From NCBI RefSeq assembly GCF_019059575.1, contig NW_024881532.1, forward strand, positions 1,550,001-1,614,000: a DNA stretch of 64,000 nucleotides, given 5' to 3'. Shown here one piece after another: positions 56,601 to 64,000 of this stretch. Every line of letters starts with the position of its first letter. Position 1 is the first letter of the stretch. This DNA comes from Amphibalanus amphitrite (Eukaryota; Arthropoda; Thecostraca; Balanomorpha; Balanidae). The notes under the pieces are model-generated. The model was given only the letters and a program-made list of their open reading frames with translations. It searched no databases and had not been told where the DNA came from. A program made the translations under genes and the position numbers.

Positions 56601-59149
56601 GTCACTTTCGTTTTGGACTACGAAAGCGATGCGGGTGAGCTGGCGATGAAAAAGTTCTTATACCTATAATATTACATTAAATTCTTGAACGATCGTAAAA
56701 ATGTGGCCTTAGAAACGTTAAAAGACAAACAGTGGCCATGTTGCATATAAGTGCATGTATGGCCTACACTTTTGAATTCATTTTAAAAGGGATGAAAACG
56801 CAAGTCCCAACGTTTCTTATGTTCCGGGCAAAGGTTGTTGAGAAAAGTGCACAGACATCACTGCAGACGGCGGACGTATAAAAATGTATTTGCTGCAATA
56901 AAAAGACCGCCTCGAGGCTTTTCGGTGAGATAACGTTCTGTCAGTATTAACGGTGATGCCATGCCGACCTACCCGTGCCTCAAAGGAGAGCCCCTGCTGG
57001 AAGGCCTCCTCCGAGTGTAGCGATATTCGCCCGTCGTCGTTGAAGAAGCCGTACTCCTTGGCGTTGGAGGCCTTGGCCGCCCTTGGCAGGGTGGCCGCCT
57101 TTCGCTCCACCATGGCGCTGTATTTTTCGCCGGCGTGCGCCAGCACTTGGCGCACGCGGCTGGCATCTGAGGACGCAGAGACAGGCGAGATGTAGCGCAG
57201 CGACCAACACCCGCCGGCTCTGTCGAAACAGCGCACCGGCGCGGCTGCCAGCGCCGCGCCGCGCTCAGATTCAGCGCAACACAGCCGGCGCCGCAGAGCC
57301 GAGACACGGCTGAGAGCTGCAGGCTACTCTTACTCACTGGCGGATCCAGGGGGAGGGGGAATTTGGGGCAAATGCCCACCGCAGAGCAAGAAATTGGAGA
57401 AATTTCACGTTTTTTTGAAAATAAAAATAAAACGTACCTAATATATATCACGTGTTTTAAACCGCACAGAAGTGCGTCAGGAATCGATATCCGAACTCCG
57501 AAGAGTTCTTGGAACTCAATAAACTTTTTTGGGGGGCATGGACCCCGCAGCGCCCAAGGCCAAGACCGCCTTTCTGGATCCGCCAGGGCTTTATGTCGAC
57601 CTCAGCATTACTGACAGCAACCGCTCAATCAGAATTATTTGCACGAGCATTCAAATTACCGAAGCTGGAGCGTTTCTGGTTGTTACAACAAGTTAAGATC
57701 CCTTGAAATAAACATTAGCATTGTCTTCGGTCCTGGGATAAACAACAAACAGTCCGTGACACGAATGACAGACGGAGCGCGTCTGTGACGGAGCGGCCAG
57801 ATAGCGGCCCAAGATAAACGGAGCCGCTGTACTGACAGCTTCCAATGGACGCACCGACATCGACTGTCACACTGCGGCCCACACCGCCACAAAACAGACA
57901 CGCGCACCGCCACCCAACAGACCAATTCAGGACGAAGGAGACATAAGAATTAAGAACGAGATTAATATCGCAATAACAGCACAACTAACCAAAATTATAA
58001 CCAAAAACCAAAATTCGCCTTCAGCAAAATACACTCAGCCCAAAAACTCGCAGCCCTCGCAGCGAGTAAAATCGAAAGTTGACTCAAATCAACTTTTGGA
58101 ATGCGATGCAAGGTGGCTCGGATGATAAAAACATGCAGACTCGCTTGTTACATGGTGGTGTGGGTCACTCAACGTTAAAAGATAGTATTTAGTTTTAGAG
58201 AAACCAGAAAACACAAAAACCTGCAACCGCATGCGAGGTCCAGTGTGGGGCGGCCTTAAATAAATTGAAAGTACCTATTTATTTCGGAGTGTTTCCCTAT
58301 TCAAGTTGTCTGCGCACAAATGAACGTTTAGGCGAGCAAACAGCATAGCAGCGTTCTAAATTCAAATATAAAACTAAATGTCAGTGCCGGGATGAGTAGT
58401 TTCCTTGTCGTTTCTTTGCCTTTTGTTAGGCTGTAGAATAATTTCCTTAACGGCTCCTTACAATTCGGATTTTGATGACAAGTCAAGTGTAAAAAGCATT
58501 TTTGGTGACGCCAACAGAAATCAATTAATGGTCTATATCTCTCCTTCTCTTTCTTCTCTCCTTCCCTCCCTTCCTCTCTTCCTCCTTCCCGCCCTCTAGC
58601 TCACACTGCCTCCCTCTCTGTCCCTCTCGCTCGCCTTTTTCTATTCCTGTCTTTCCCGTCCCATCCCGTCTTTCCGCGGCGGAGCATGTCCCATTTATTT
58701 CGGTGCCTTTAAACGGCCAGGCGCGTCGCCGTCAGCACCGCCGTTCCCGTGTGGCCGCGAGCATGCCCGGCCGTCGGGAGAGGGCACGCTCGGCTGGGCC
58801 GGTCCGCCGGCACGGCTGGCGGGCCGGTCGCGCCGCCGCCGGCACCGACAGGGCACCTGGCCGGCTGCCAGCGGCGCCGGCCGGCCGACGGGCGCAGCGG
58901 CCGGCGGCGCGACCCCTCACGGCACTCACGGCCGGTGCAGGGCGCGCAGAGACCGGCACACGCCGCGTGAGACGCGTTCTCGTCAGGTCACCAACTGTGG
59001 CGTGCCATGGACACCGGGCTCAGTGACTGTGAGGGGGCGGAGGTCACGGGACAGCACGGCGGCGGCGGTGGCGGGCAGCGGCGCGGCCCGCGCGCGGACT
59101 CACTTGGCTGCTTCTCGGCGGGGAAGGCGGCGGTGTCGGTCAGCTCCAT
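26686..59149 (-). CDS. NOS1AP: NOS1AP (CAPON) homologue, PTB-domain adaptor, complete
   Basis: NOS1AP is a cytoplasmic adaptor that links neuronal nitric oxide synthase and Scribble-type polarity complexes to other partners. Coding exons in transcript order: 59149-59104, 57166-56973, 56115-56044, 55738-55646, 55133-55078, 52121-52013, 43067-42803, 33018-32582, 31955-31722, 26910-26686. All have GT-AG borders and matching phases; total 576 residues. The PTB domain (~60-212) is clear: ISLHSEEAFQQGLSFEAR, YIGSLNIPAPRSKLDIVHAM, LEFKNKGIKKKLVTIKVS, LIMHHPIHR, IFYVSHDTQDFRVFSYIS, CRCNVFKTIKK and VVRTVGQAFEVCHSL. A Pro/Ser/Ala linker follows (~213-420), then the conserved coiled coil (~424-495: RDQLQAETAARLEAQARTHQ, LLLHNRELLDHV). 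An in-frame ATG at 57113 is an alternative start. The last exon ends HVSK, without the hydrophobic PDZ ligand of mammalian NOS1AP. Introns hold most of the transposons of the window. Confidence 0.93.
27152..29533. mobile_element. TTAA element copy A (piggyBac-like MITE), containing copy B
   Basis: Left border is TTAA (plus one A) then CCCGCGCGGGGCTG; right border is CAGCCCCGCGCGGG then TTAA (29530-29533). Next to each end is a G-run, a small palindrome (AAATTTTAC / GTAAAATTT) and a C-run. The interior is rich in AGGTCA, including AGGTCAAGGTCAAGGTCAGG near 28520 and a run of AGGTCAGGTCA at 28684-28720, and has two TGACGTCA sites (29002, 29341). Copy B (27321-28515) is inserted in it. No transposase is present; assignment to the piggyBac type rests on TTAA and CCC/GGG ends. 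Confidence 0.7.
27321..28515. mobile_element. TTAA element copy B, nested in copy A
   Basis: It is flanked by TTAA at 27321-27324 and 28512-28515. Ends read CCCGCGCCCTGCTGGGG and ...GCCGGGCGCGGG, with subterminal hairpins GGGGTGTTTGAACACCCC (left) and GGGGTGTTCAAACACCCC (right). I count about 19 AGGTCA/TGACCT words in 1195 bp. It is very similar to copy E at 47137-48338 in the same orientation. Confidence 0.85.
30529..31397. mobile_element. TTAA element copy C
   Basis: TTAA lies at both borders (30529-30532, 31394-31397) with perfect inverted ends CACGCGCAGTGGAAGG and CCTTCCACTGCGCGTG. The G-run/palindrome/C-run hairpins are present (around 30547-30570 and 31322-31352), with stem sequences different from the other copies. 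A GGC/CGG-rich patch is at 30725-30775 and a few TGACCT words at 31190-31230. Confidence 0.8.
33340..36203. mobile_element. TTAT-flanked element copy D with internal satellite
   Basis: TTAT flanks both sides (33340-33343, 36200-36203). Ends are CCCGGCCGGGCCCGGGG and CCCCGGGCCCGCGAGGG. Subterminal hairpins are GGGGCGTTTTTCGCCCC (about 33386-33406) and GGGGCGAAAAACGCCCC (about 36165-36186). AGGTCA-rich arms (33499-33840 and 35690-35890) surround a palindromic satellite at 34015-35680. A TGACGTCA is at 36036. Confidence 0.75.
34015..35680. repeat. Palindrome-rich satellite (115-bp and 142-bp units)
   Basis: The array is built from words such as CCCATATGGG, CCCACATGGG and GGGCCCATATGGG. The left part (about 34150-34490) repeats with period 115 bp (three units marked by GGGTATAATTGAA at 34217, 34332, 34447). 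The right part (about 34500-35560) repeats with period 142 bp (markers CCCATCTCCAGCCCACATGC at 34580, 34722, 34864, 35006, 35267, 35409, with one shortened unit between). It is open in several frames on both strands only because the unit is self-complementary and stop-poor. Confidence 0.92.
36262..36368. repeat. AATTGCCT simple repeats
   Basis: AATTGCCT and close variants (AATTGCCTTT, AAATTGCCTGCC) recur about eight times in 105 bases, just outside copy D in a NOS1AP intron. Confidence 0.75.
36400..38410. other. NOS1AP intron with GC-rich patch, no gene recognised
   Basis: A GC-rich block at 36890-37330 contains a TGACGTCA at 37213 and could be a regulatory island, but no conserved coding block or splice pair is visible. 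One CTGTGCCGCATGGCAC word at 36449 belongs to the repeat family that is tandem at 55349-55545. Confidence 0.4.
38416..38825. repeat. GAGCCGATCGCGGCGG minisatellite
   Basis: Eight copies of GAGCCGATCGCGGCGG(A/C)CCGG or variants start at about 38419, 38478, 38536, 38584, 38660, 38692, 38741 and 38793, most followed by TCCCAGAGT and TACATACAGG words. The unit length varies from about 32 to 76 bases. Long open frames across it are a by-product of the repeat. Confidence 0.85.
38919..39030. repeat. 23-bp tandem repeat CCGGTTCGGTCCGGAACACAGAG
   Basis: About four to five units of a 23-bp sequence rich in CCGG (key words GGTTCGGTCC and GGAACACAGA) follow each other directly, the last ones diverged. 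It continues the repetitive block that starts at 38416. Confidence 0.85.
39031..40127. other. NOS1AP intron sequence, nothing recognised
   Basis: No conserved coding block, RNA gene or clear repeat is seen in this stretch. Confidence 0.4.
40128..41272. mobile_element. TTAA element copy F, inverted relative to B and E
   Basis: TTAA is present at both borders (40128-40131, 41269-41272). Ends are CCCGCGCCGGGCCGG and GCCCGGCGCGGG, with hairpins GGGGTGTCTGAACACCCC (left) and GGGGTGTTCAAACACCCC (right). The interior is the reverse complement of copies B and E. I count about 22 AGGTCA/TGACCT words in 1145 bp. Confidence 0.85.
41273..42802. other. NOS1AP intron sequence, nothing recognised
   Basis: AT-rich intron. 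I see no exon, RNA gene or mobile-element border here. Confidence 0.4.
44019..44213. repeat. Tandem duplication of about 97 bp
   Basis: GCGTTTATTAGTTT(A/T)AGG starts both copies (44019 and 44116), which then share GTGTTTATCACTTTGTTAAT and CTAATCGCTATTCTGTTT. The copies differ by small indels. Confidence 0.85.
44360..44860. mobile_element. MITE with 22-bp inverted ends, CCAAT boxes and a CRE
   Basis: Ends are perfect inverted 22-mers (44360-44381, TTTAAAGGAAAAGGGCCACC plus TT; 44839-44860). The 501-bp interior has CCAAT at 44573 and 44602, ATTGG at 44648 and TGACGTCA at 44661, in a layout like an animal promoter, but no coding sequence. I could not define a target duplication. Confidence 0.75.
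45763..46371 (-). CDS. Candidate alternative first exon of NOS1AP
   Basis: A GC-rich open frame starts MASGASGSVG at 46371 and runs 203 codons to a good donor (CTAGAG/GTGAGG at 45763) in phase 0. The next coding exon of NOS1AP (43067-42803) begins in phase 0, so splicing would give SLEDVCLE joined to SQALEVVRTVGQ and a protein without most of the PTB domain. The part KKLSFRDPEIVGRDKYRQV looks like real conserved protein; the N-terminal half is Ala/Gly/Pro-rich. I do not recognise it as a known domain. It could instead be an optional internal exon or belong to another gene. Confidence 0.5.
47085..47140. repeat. Direct repeat flanking element copy E
   Basis: GGTGGGGCAAAGA.TCGTCAAA and GTTTGTCAACT.GAATAA at 47085-47140 recur at about 48354-48411, just past the other end of copy E, with a handful of mismatches. 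The element sits at the end of the first copy. Confidence 0.75.
47137..48338. mobile_element. ATAA-flanked element copy E
   Basis: ATAA flanks both borders (47137-47140, 48335-48338). Ends CCCGCGCCCTGCTGGGG and GCCGGGCGCGGG and the hairpins GGGGTGTTTGAACACCCC / GGGGTGTTCAAACACCCC match copy B. About 21 AGGTCA/TGACCT words are present in 1.2 kb. Confidence 0.85.
48507..49296 (+). mobile_element. Deleted mariner/Tc1-like transposon with inverted ends
   Basis: The ends are inverted: CAGGGTCTTTCATAATGAAT at the left and ATTCATTATGAAAGACCCTG at the right, with similarity continuing through AAAAGTAACATT. The interior has transposase pieces on the plus strand in two frames: GLWFQQDGATVHT (near 48825) and WPPRSPDLSPLDYWFWG (near 48940), the last two catalytic blocks of the IS630/Tc1/mariner type. 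The N-terminal half is missing and a frameshift lies near 48870, so it is a dead internal-deletion copy. Confidence 0.85.
49297..51067. other. NOS1AP intron, no gene recognised
   Basis: The stretch holds AT-rich sequence and GC-rich patches (49850-50040, 50590-50880) with no conserved coding block or exon borders that I can support. Confidence 0.4.
51068..51143. repeat. 38-bp unit repeated twice
   Basis: GCGTCCCCTCCCTGCGCCCC followed by a GGCGGCTGGCGTC end is repeated at 51068 and 51106 with three differences. A GGCCC pentamer run follows at about 51210-51230. Confidence 0.8.
52122..54520. other. NOS1AP intron, no gene recognised
   Basis: Mostly AT-rich sequence; a moderately GC-rich patch at 53690-53960 has short open frames without recognisable protein character. 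Confidence 0.4.
54521..54602. repeat. GTCAGTC simple repeat
   Basis: CGTCAGTC, CAGTCAGTC and variants recur about ten times in 80 bases within a NOS1AP intron. Confidence 0.8.
55300..55545. repeat. CTGTGCCGCATGGCAC repeats
   Basis: Five copies of CTGTGCCGCATGGCAC or close variants begin at about 55349, 55390, 55443, 55483 and 55529, spaced 40-53 bases. The left flank CTCGTCGCTAGATGGCAC with GCCTGAAC resembles 36408-36465, showing a dispersed family. Confidence 0.75.
57337..57586. mobile_element. Short MITE with CTGGCGGATCCAG ends in NOS1AP intron 1
   Basis: Perfect 13-bp inverted ends CTGGCGGATCCAG (57337-57349) and CTGGATCCGCCAG (57574-57586) bound a 250-bp element without coding sequence. 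A related left end GTGGCGGATCTACG with GGGCAA.TGCCC words is at 61864. Confidence 0.75.
58540..58680. repeat. Pyrimidine tract (CT-rich)
   Basis: About 140 bases are almost purely C and T (CTTCCCTCCCTTCCTCTC-like), lying next to the CpG island of NOS1AP in its first intron. Confidence 0.8.
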
Positions 59150-59480
59150 GGAGTCGGCGTCCGGCTGCCGCGGCCCGGGTCACACGGCGTCCGCGTCTCT
59201 CGCCGGCCGGTGCACGCTCACAGACCGGTGGTTTCGCGCCGCCGGCTGGTGGCCGCCACCGGGCCCGCCTGCGCCGAGCGCGCCGCCACTTCTGGCGCGG
59301 CTGCGGCGGCTGGCGGCGCGCGGACGGCCCGGCCGCCGGGAGCGACGCTCGACGACGACCGTGGCCGGCGCACACCCATCACGGCACATCAGCCGGCCGG
59401 CCGGGCCTGTCAGCCGGCCGGCCTAATGGACGCGCCCTGGACACCGCCCCCGTCCCCCAGTGCGACGGAAATATGTTGAA
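58690..59480 (-). promoter_or_regulatory. NOS1AP: CpG-rich island around the NOS1AP first exon
   Basis: This block is far richer in GC and CpG than its flanks and surrounds the first coding exon (start codon at 59149, context CTCCATGGAG). No TATA box is evident just upstream. It is the likely promoter and 5' untranslated region. Confidence 0.5.
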
Positions 59481-60773
59481 ATCACATCATCCAATACGAT
59501 CTAATGTGATAATCTAATACGATCAAATTGTGGGTGTATAGTGCATAATGACCCATCCGTCCAGAGAGATTAAATCGGTCAAACAAGTTCAATGCAAAAT
59601 GAGCAAACACAAAACAGACATCGCCGTAAAAGATTCGCCGTCCATTAAAATTCATCTTACGTATGCCTGGGTCACCGTATAGTAACATGCCCTATTAACA
59701 TAATTTGTCACTTCGAAAAAAACCACAATGATTCGCGAAACGTAAGTGCGCACATATGTAGGCAGGGGTAAAATACGTTTGGCCCCTCTAATAGAAAAAT
59801 TAATGCATCAATTATTTTTTGAAGAGTTGAGTAAAAAAATCATTATAAAATCGCTAGATGTAAATCGTTAGTCGTTGTATCTATATTAGGTTGCATTAGG
59901 TTTCTCGACTTCAAAATAATTCAACAATTAAAGCTCACGGTTAACGATTTTATGCAGGGTGATTAAAGAGTGACATAAAACTAGAAGTCGCGGGAGGCTC
60001 ACAAAATATATCTTGACGCATAAACAATAGACAGCTAGGATGATAAATCTGGCGCATTTGACATCACGCAAACGGAAAGGTGACACTTCGTTCGTCCCCA
60101 GGGTGTGCTGAAAGTGCCTCCCCTCTCCGCGCAGTTCGAGTTCAATATCGCTTTACCTAGTACAAAGGCATGTATGTACTTTCTACGCATATTGTGAGAT
60201 CGAGACGGTCACAAAACTAACCTTTGGCGAGGTTGCGAGCCGCCAGGAGCCAACTGAACCCACCGGCTAGCAGCACGCTGCCGACTAAGCCCAAGCGGGC
60301 AGTGGACCTCCAACTAACCCAGGAAAAAGAGTCGTCAGCCAAGCCCACGGAGACAGCCATTCGACTAGGCTAGCCCTCCATCAAGCCGCCAACTAAAATC
60401 CTGGCGCCCTGGGACTGGCCGACCACGGACCAGCACGGTTGGGACGAATGGCCGGGCTGGGACAGATGACCGGCCGACTGGAGCGAGGGACTGGCGGCCT
60501 GGGACGCCGGAGCGGGAGCTGGGGCGAGTGATGTGCCGCGGGACTGGCGCATGGTAGGTTTAGGACCGTGGGGGCCGGGGGGGAGACCAATATGCCTATG
60601 AGCCGCCAATCGAAGGCCAGCGGAATTGGAAAGAGAGCAGATGACCCTCGGCTGAATAAAATAAAAAATTCACCTACCGCTGTCACAGCATGGAAGATGG
60701 AAATGTAGGTACTAGTTAGACCAATTGCTTGGATAACCAAAAGTTAACGGAGAAACGGAAGAGTCGACTAAAT
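59150..60773. other. Upstream flank of NOS1AP, no gene recognised
   Basis: The first 300 bases belong to the CpG-rich island; the rest is AT-rich. No exon or RNA gene is seen. Confidence 0.4.
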
Positions 60774-61800
60774 TTAGCCCGCGCCCCGTTGGGGTCTGCC
60801 GAGCAACGCGCCCTGCTGGGGGGGGGGGGGGGTGCAATTTGCCCCCCTCCCCTAAGATCTCGAGAACCACGCAACATAGCGACAAGCAGCAAGCGGCCTT
60901 AAATACCTTGTGACCCAATTTCATTGACCTAGGTCAAACCGATCACGTCACAGGTCAGGTCAAATATCGAATTTTCACCGTTTACAGGCATTTCAAGAAA
61001 TGCGTTGTAAAATCGAGTAAAATGCATTTCATTGAAAATCATCGATGGGGTATTGTTCGTCAAACACATATTTTGCTATTTGAGGTCACTGATACCAGGT
61101 CAGGTCACAGAGGTCAGGTCACTGAGGGTCACAGACTCACAAATGAAAAAATCATGTGATGCATGTTTTATGGTCCATTTTATATGTCAAATGCGATTAT
61201 GTGGGTCAGGCAGCCTTTGGGGTCAGTTAAGATTGTGTTCTGGTGAAGGTCAGGTCAAGGTCAGGTCAAGGTCAGGTCAAGGTCAGGTCAAATTAGGTCA
61301 AATTTCAAAGTTGACATTTTTGCATAAATTGGGTATCGATTCGATGCAGCTCGTCACGGGGAGTTCAATGGTGGTCTTTGTTTTGCGCTACGTGCTCTAG
61401 AATCGCCAAAAGGCAAAAATTGAGTTAAAAAATTTGACGTCATCAATTTTGAACAGTTCTTTTGCTATAACTTGGCCAAAAATAGAGGTATCGCTCTAAA
61501 AATTGGTATGTAGATAGAAGAGCGCAGGTACTATCACATCATTTTCCGTTTTTTGAAATGTAAAAAACTTTTGGGATTTTTTTGTTTTTCTAAAAAAAAA
61601 AACTTTTTTTATTTTAGGGGGTCAAGATCAAAACACTTTGAAAATCCGAGATAGTAGTTTTGTAGCCACGTCTTTCCTCTACATGACCATATAAAGAACT
61701 TTGAAGTTGCTTAGTAACTGTAGCTTTGGTGAGCGTTTCAAGATTTCATGTTTTTTGTTCATTTTTGCTCGAACATGACCTCAATTTGACCTCAATAACT
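60774..61800. mobile_element. TTAA-type element copy G, right end lost
   Basis: The left end CCCGCGCCCCGTTGGGG (60778) and the hairpin GGGGTGCAATTTGCCCCCC (about 60830-60848) follow the family plan. The interior matches the right part of copy A (GCATGTTTTATGG.CCATTTTA words at 28757 and 61160) and has repeated AGGTCAAGGTCAGGTCA at 61250-61300 plus TGACGTCA at 61435. I do not find a matching right end. Confidence 0.65.
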
Positions 61801-61861
61801 CCTGACCTAAGCCGTTGGTGGGGACGTAGGGGCGCCAGAAGCTGTCACGAGGTCGCCGTGA

Positions 61862-61970
61862 GACAGTGGCGGATCTACGTTGGGGCAAAATGGGCAATTG
61901 CCCCCCCTAAACGGAAAACCTCTGGGCAAACATATCTTTTTGCCCCCCCTAAAAAAACTACAACTTGAAT
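61862..61970. mobile_element. Fragment related to the MITE at 57337
   Basis: AGTGGCGGATCTACG, then GGGGCAAAATGGGCAATTGCCC and TTTTTGCCCCCCCT, resembles the left part of the 57337 element. The right end is not identifiable. Confidence 0.45.
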
Positions 61971-62884
61971 ACTAAAAATATTTTGTTTGAAAAGAAAATG
62001 TGAAATAAATGGAGGACTAGAAGGTTGTCATATTCGTGATATTAAGTTGTGAGCTGATAAAAAGTCCTCCGCCCCATGAATGTCAGTCCATCATCCATCA
62101 GCAGTGCTACTACTGCTACTGCTACCCAAAAAAATAAAAAATAACGCGATTTATTGAAACCTTGAACCAAGTAAACAAACCGTCAACAGCAGACCGCCAG
62201 ACGCCAGTGGGGTCAGGGGTCACAGGGGTTGAGTGAACGATATGGTTGAGCTACTGCCGCTGTGTCACTCAGTGATGGCCAGAAAGAACGGTATACTGCG
62301 TGCCTTTGAGAACAAGTGCGAGATAGGTTTCTGAGAGGAATAACGTAAAGAAGATTACCAATCGCGGCTTTTTCATGAGCCATACCGTTATCTAACGGTT
62401 ACGGGGACAAACACAGAAAGGCTCAGTCAGAGCTTTTGGTTTGCGAGGTGTTGGAGAAGCTCAGTATGTTGTGGGAACTTAACGCTGTTCAGTGTGATTC
62501 CGTTGGCTGTTGCGCTGTGGTCCTATGTAGTCTGTAGAAGCATCGTTTATCTCCTCTCGAAAGTAACACTTATTGGTATAATTTTGCTAGCTCGCGAAGT
62601 TTAGTCCCAAAGTTAACCCTATTAGTGGCAGGGGGGTTGTTTTCATCCACCCCTCAGGTTTTTCCGGAATATCTCCGAAACCGCTGAAGCTACGATGCTG
62701 AAATTTTCTGACTTTTCCTAAAACTGAATTGGGCACATTCCCTGAAAATTTCAAGTTCATAACTTTACCAGGGGCGGCTCCAGAGCACTGGGAATTGGGG
62801 GTCCTATTCGTGAAGCGAGTCATTTGGGCGAAGATCACAATGCTGATGTATTAGGGGAATATTTGTTTCTGGTCCCTAAAAAGC

Positions 62885-63990
62885 TGTTTCTGGCACCTAA
62901 TTGCTGATCAGCCCCAAAATGCTTATTCGACCCTAATATCTGAATCTGGCACCTAATTGCTTCCACACAGCCTAAAGTTGCCAGATCGTCTAGTTGAACT
63001 CCGTATTTGCTGTTTGCTGATTCAGCACCAAAACCAAAACATCCAGCACCTATTTTATTCCACGTTTGCCTACCTAATTCGCGTAATCTTCCTGATTTTA
63101 TGTATCCTAACAAACATGAACGGTGCATTCGGTGATGTCAAGTGCCATTTTCGCCAGTGGAGATAATGATTAATGCCATTTCTAGCCAAAAGAGAATCAC
63201 TAGCCAGCTATGGTGCAGCATAGCAAGACGCTCCTATACCAGCCCGCTATGTAGAGATTATTGCACCCTCAGCCATTTTAGAACGTGAAAAGTTAAGATC
63301 CGTCACTTCCAGCCAGGCTCTCAGGTCATAAACTGGAGTAAAGATGTCAACTCTGAACAGACATGCCACGCAACCGGCCCTCTTTTCAATATTATTAGCT
63401 TTCTGCAATCATCGTCTGACTCCATCTCGATCAAACGCAGCATCCGGTTTCTACAGGGGCGTTTGACTGACCGGCCACACAATAACCAAAAACAAAATCA
63501 AAGCTTCATGCGCACATAAGTAAGAAACGGATGAAAAGGGCACAACCACGGCACAACTCTGCGCGGCAAACAACGGACAATGTCCCACGCAAGATCCCGC
63601 GTTTCTTCAGCGGCCTTGAACGGAATGAGAACATTACATTTCTTTTTTGGAGCTATTTGATGACGTCAAAAAATACAATACCCGTTTTAATGGTCAAAAT
63701 CGAGACAACTACTCACAAAAATGTTTCCCTTTAAGCATTACAAATAAATACTTTTAAATATTTAAATGACATTGTTTTTTCAAACAAATCAATATTATTT
63801 ACTTACTTAAACGTCATATACAATGCTGAGATCACTACGGGGCTGTCTTAGAGTGTAGCTGCACTGGCAACCTTTAGGCTAGACTCCAGGGGTCATTATA
63901 CCAGAACAACATGATTCTACCAGCCAGTAGTTCATTTTTCTACTAGATTGGTGCTACGCTCAGCATTTAGGTGCCAGATTCAGAAAAAAG
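62885..63990. mobile_element. Possible element with TCTGAATCTGGCACCTAA inverted borders
   Basis: TCTGGCACCTAATTGCT occurs twice directly (about 62888 and 62944), and TTAGGTGCCAGATTCAGA near 63968 is the inverted form. No transposase is seen, and the borders are tentative because the window ends there. Confidence 0.4.
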
Positions 63991-64000
63991 AGTAAGGCGT

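Overview
This is eukaryotic, intron-rich genomic DNA from an arthropod. Both large genes are conserved animal genes split by GT-AG introns. The coding exons are strongly GC-biased at third codon positions, while introns are AT-richer and full of small DNA transposons. A fibrinogen-related lectin gene in an intron and the general look of the repeats suggest a crustacean (a barnacle-like animal is my guess, not a demonstration).

Plus strand, 356-25792: nearly all of the HECT/UBR-box E3 ubiquitin ligase UBR5 (fly hyperplastic discs, hyd). I traced 25 exons with continuous reading frame, giving 2762 complete codons plus the stop; only the first ~20 residues lie upstream. The large intron 8741-16390 holds, on the opposite strand, an intronless secreted fibrinogen-domain protein with its own TATA box (9415-10551). 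It also holds a truncated duplicate of that gene with promoter (13899-14447), a decayed Tc1/mariner copy, and a non-autonomous hAT element with an 8-bp target duplication.

Minus strand, 59149-26686: a complete NOS1AP (CAPON) homologue. I reconstructed ten coding exons by eye, several too short to show as long open frames; they join in frame to 576 residues (N-terminal PTB domain, proline/serine-rich linker, C-terminal coiled coil). The two big genes are convergent, with stop codons 893 bp apart. An additional GC-rich exon at 45763-46371 could be an alternative first exon giving a PTB-less isoform.

The introns of NOS1AP and its upstream flank carry the most unusual material: at least seven copies, in several sequence subfamilies, of a TTAA-targeting (piggyBac-like) non-autonomous element. 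All share one plan: TTAA, CCCGCGC-type inverted ends, a subterminal G-run/palindrome/C-run hairpin at each end, and an interior packed with AGGTCA/TGACCT, the nuclear-receptor half site (about 19-22 per 1.2 kb in the three best copies, counted by hand). One copy has been expanded internally into a 1.7-kb satellite made of CCCATATGGG-type palindromes. This family is the best candidate for a previously undescribed system: a transposon dispersing hormone-receptor-like sites. Other short MITEs, tandem repeats and a mariner-like remnant fill the remaining introns.
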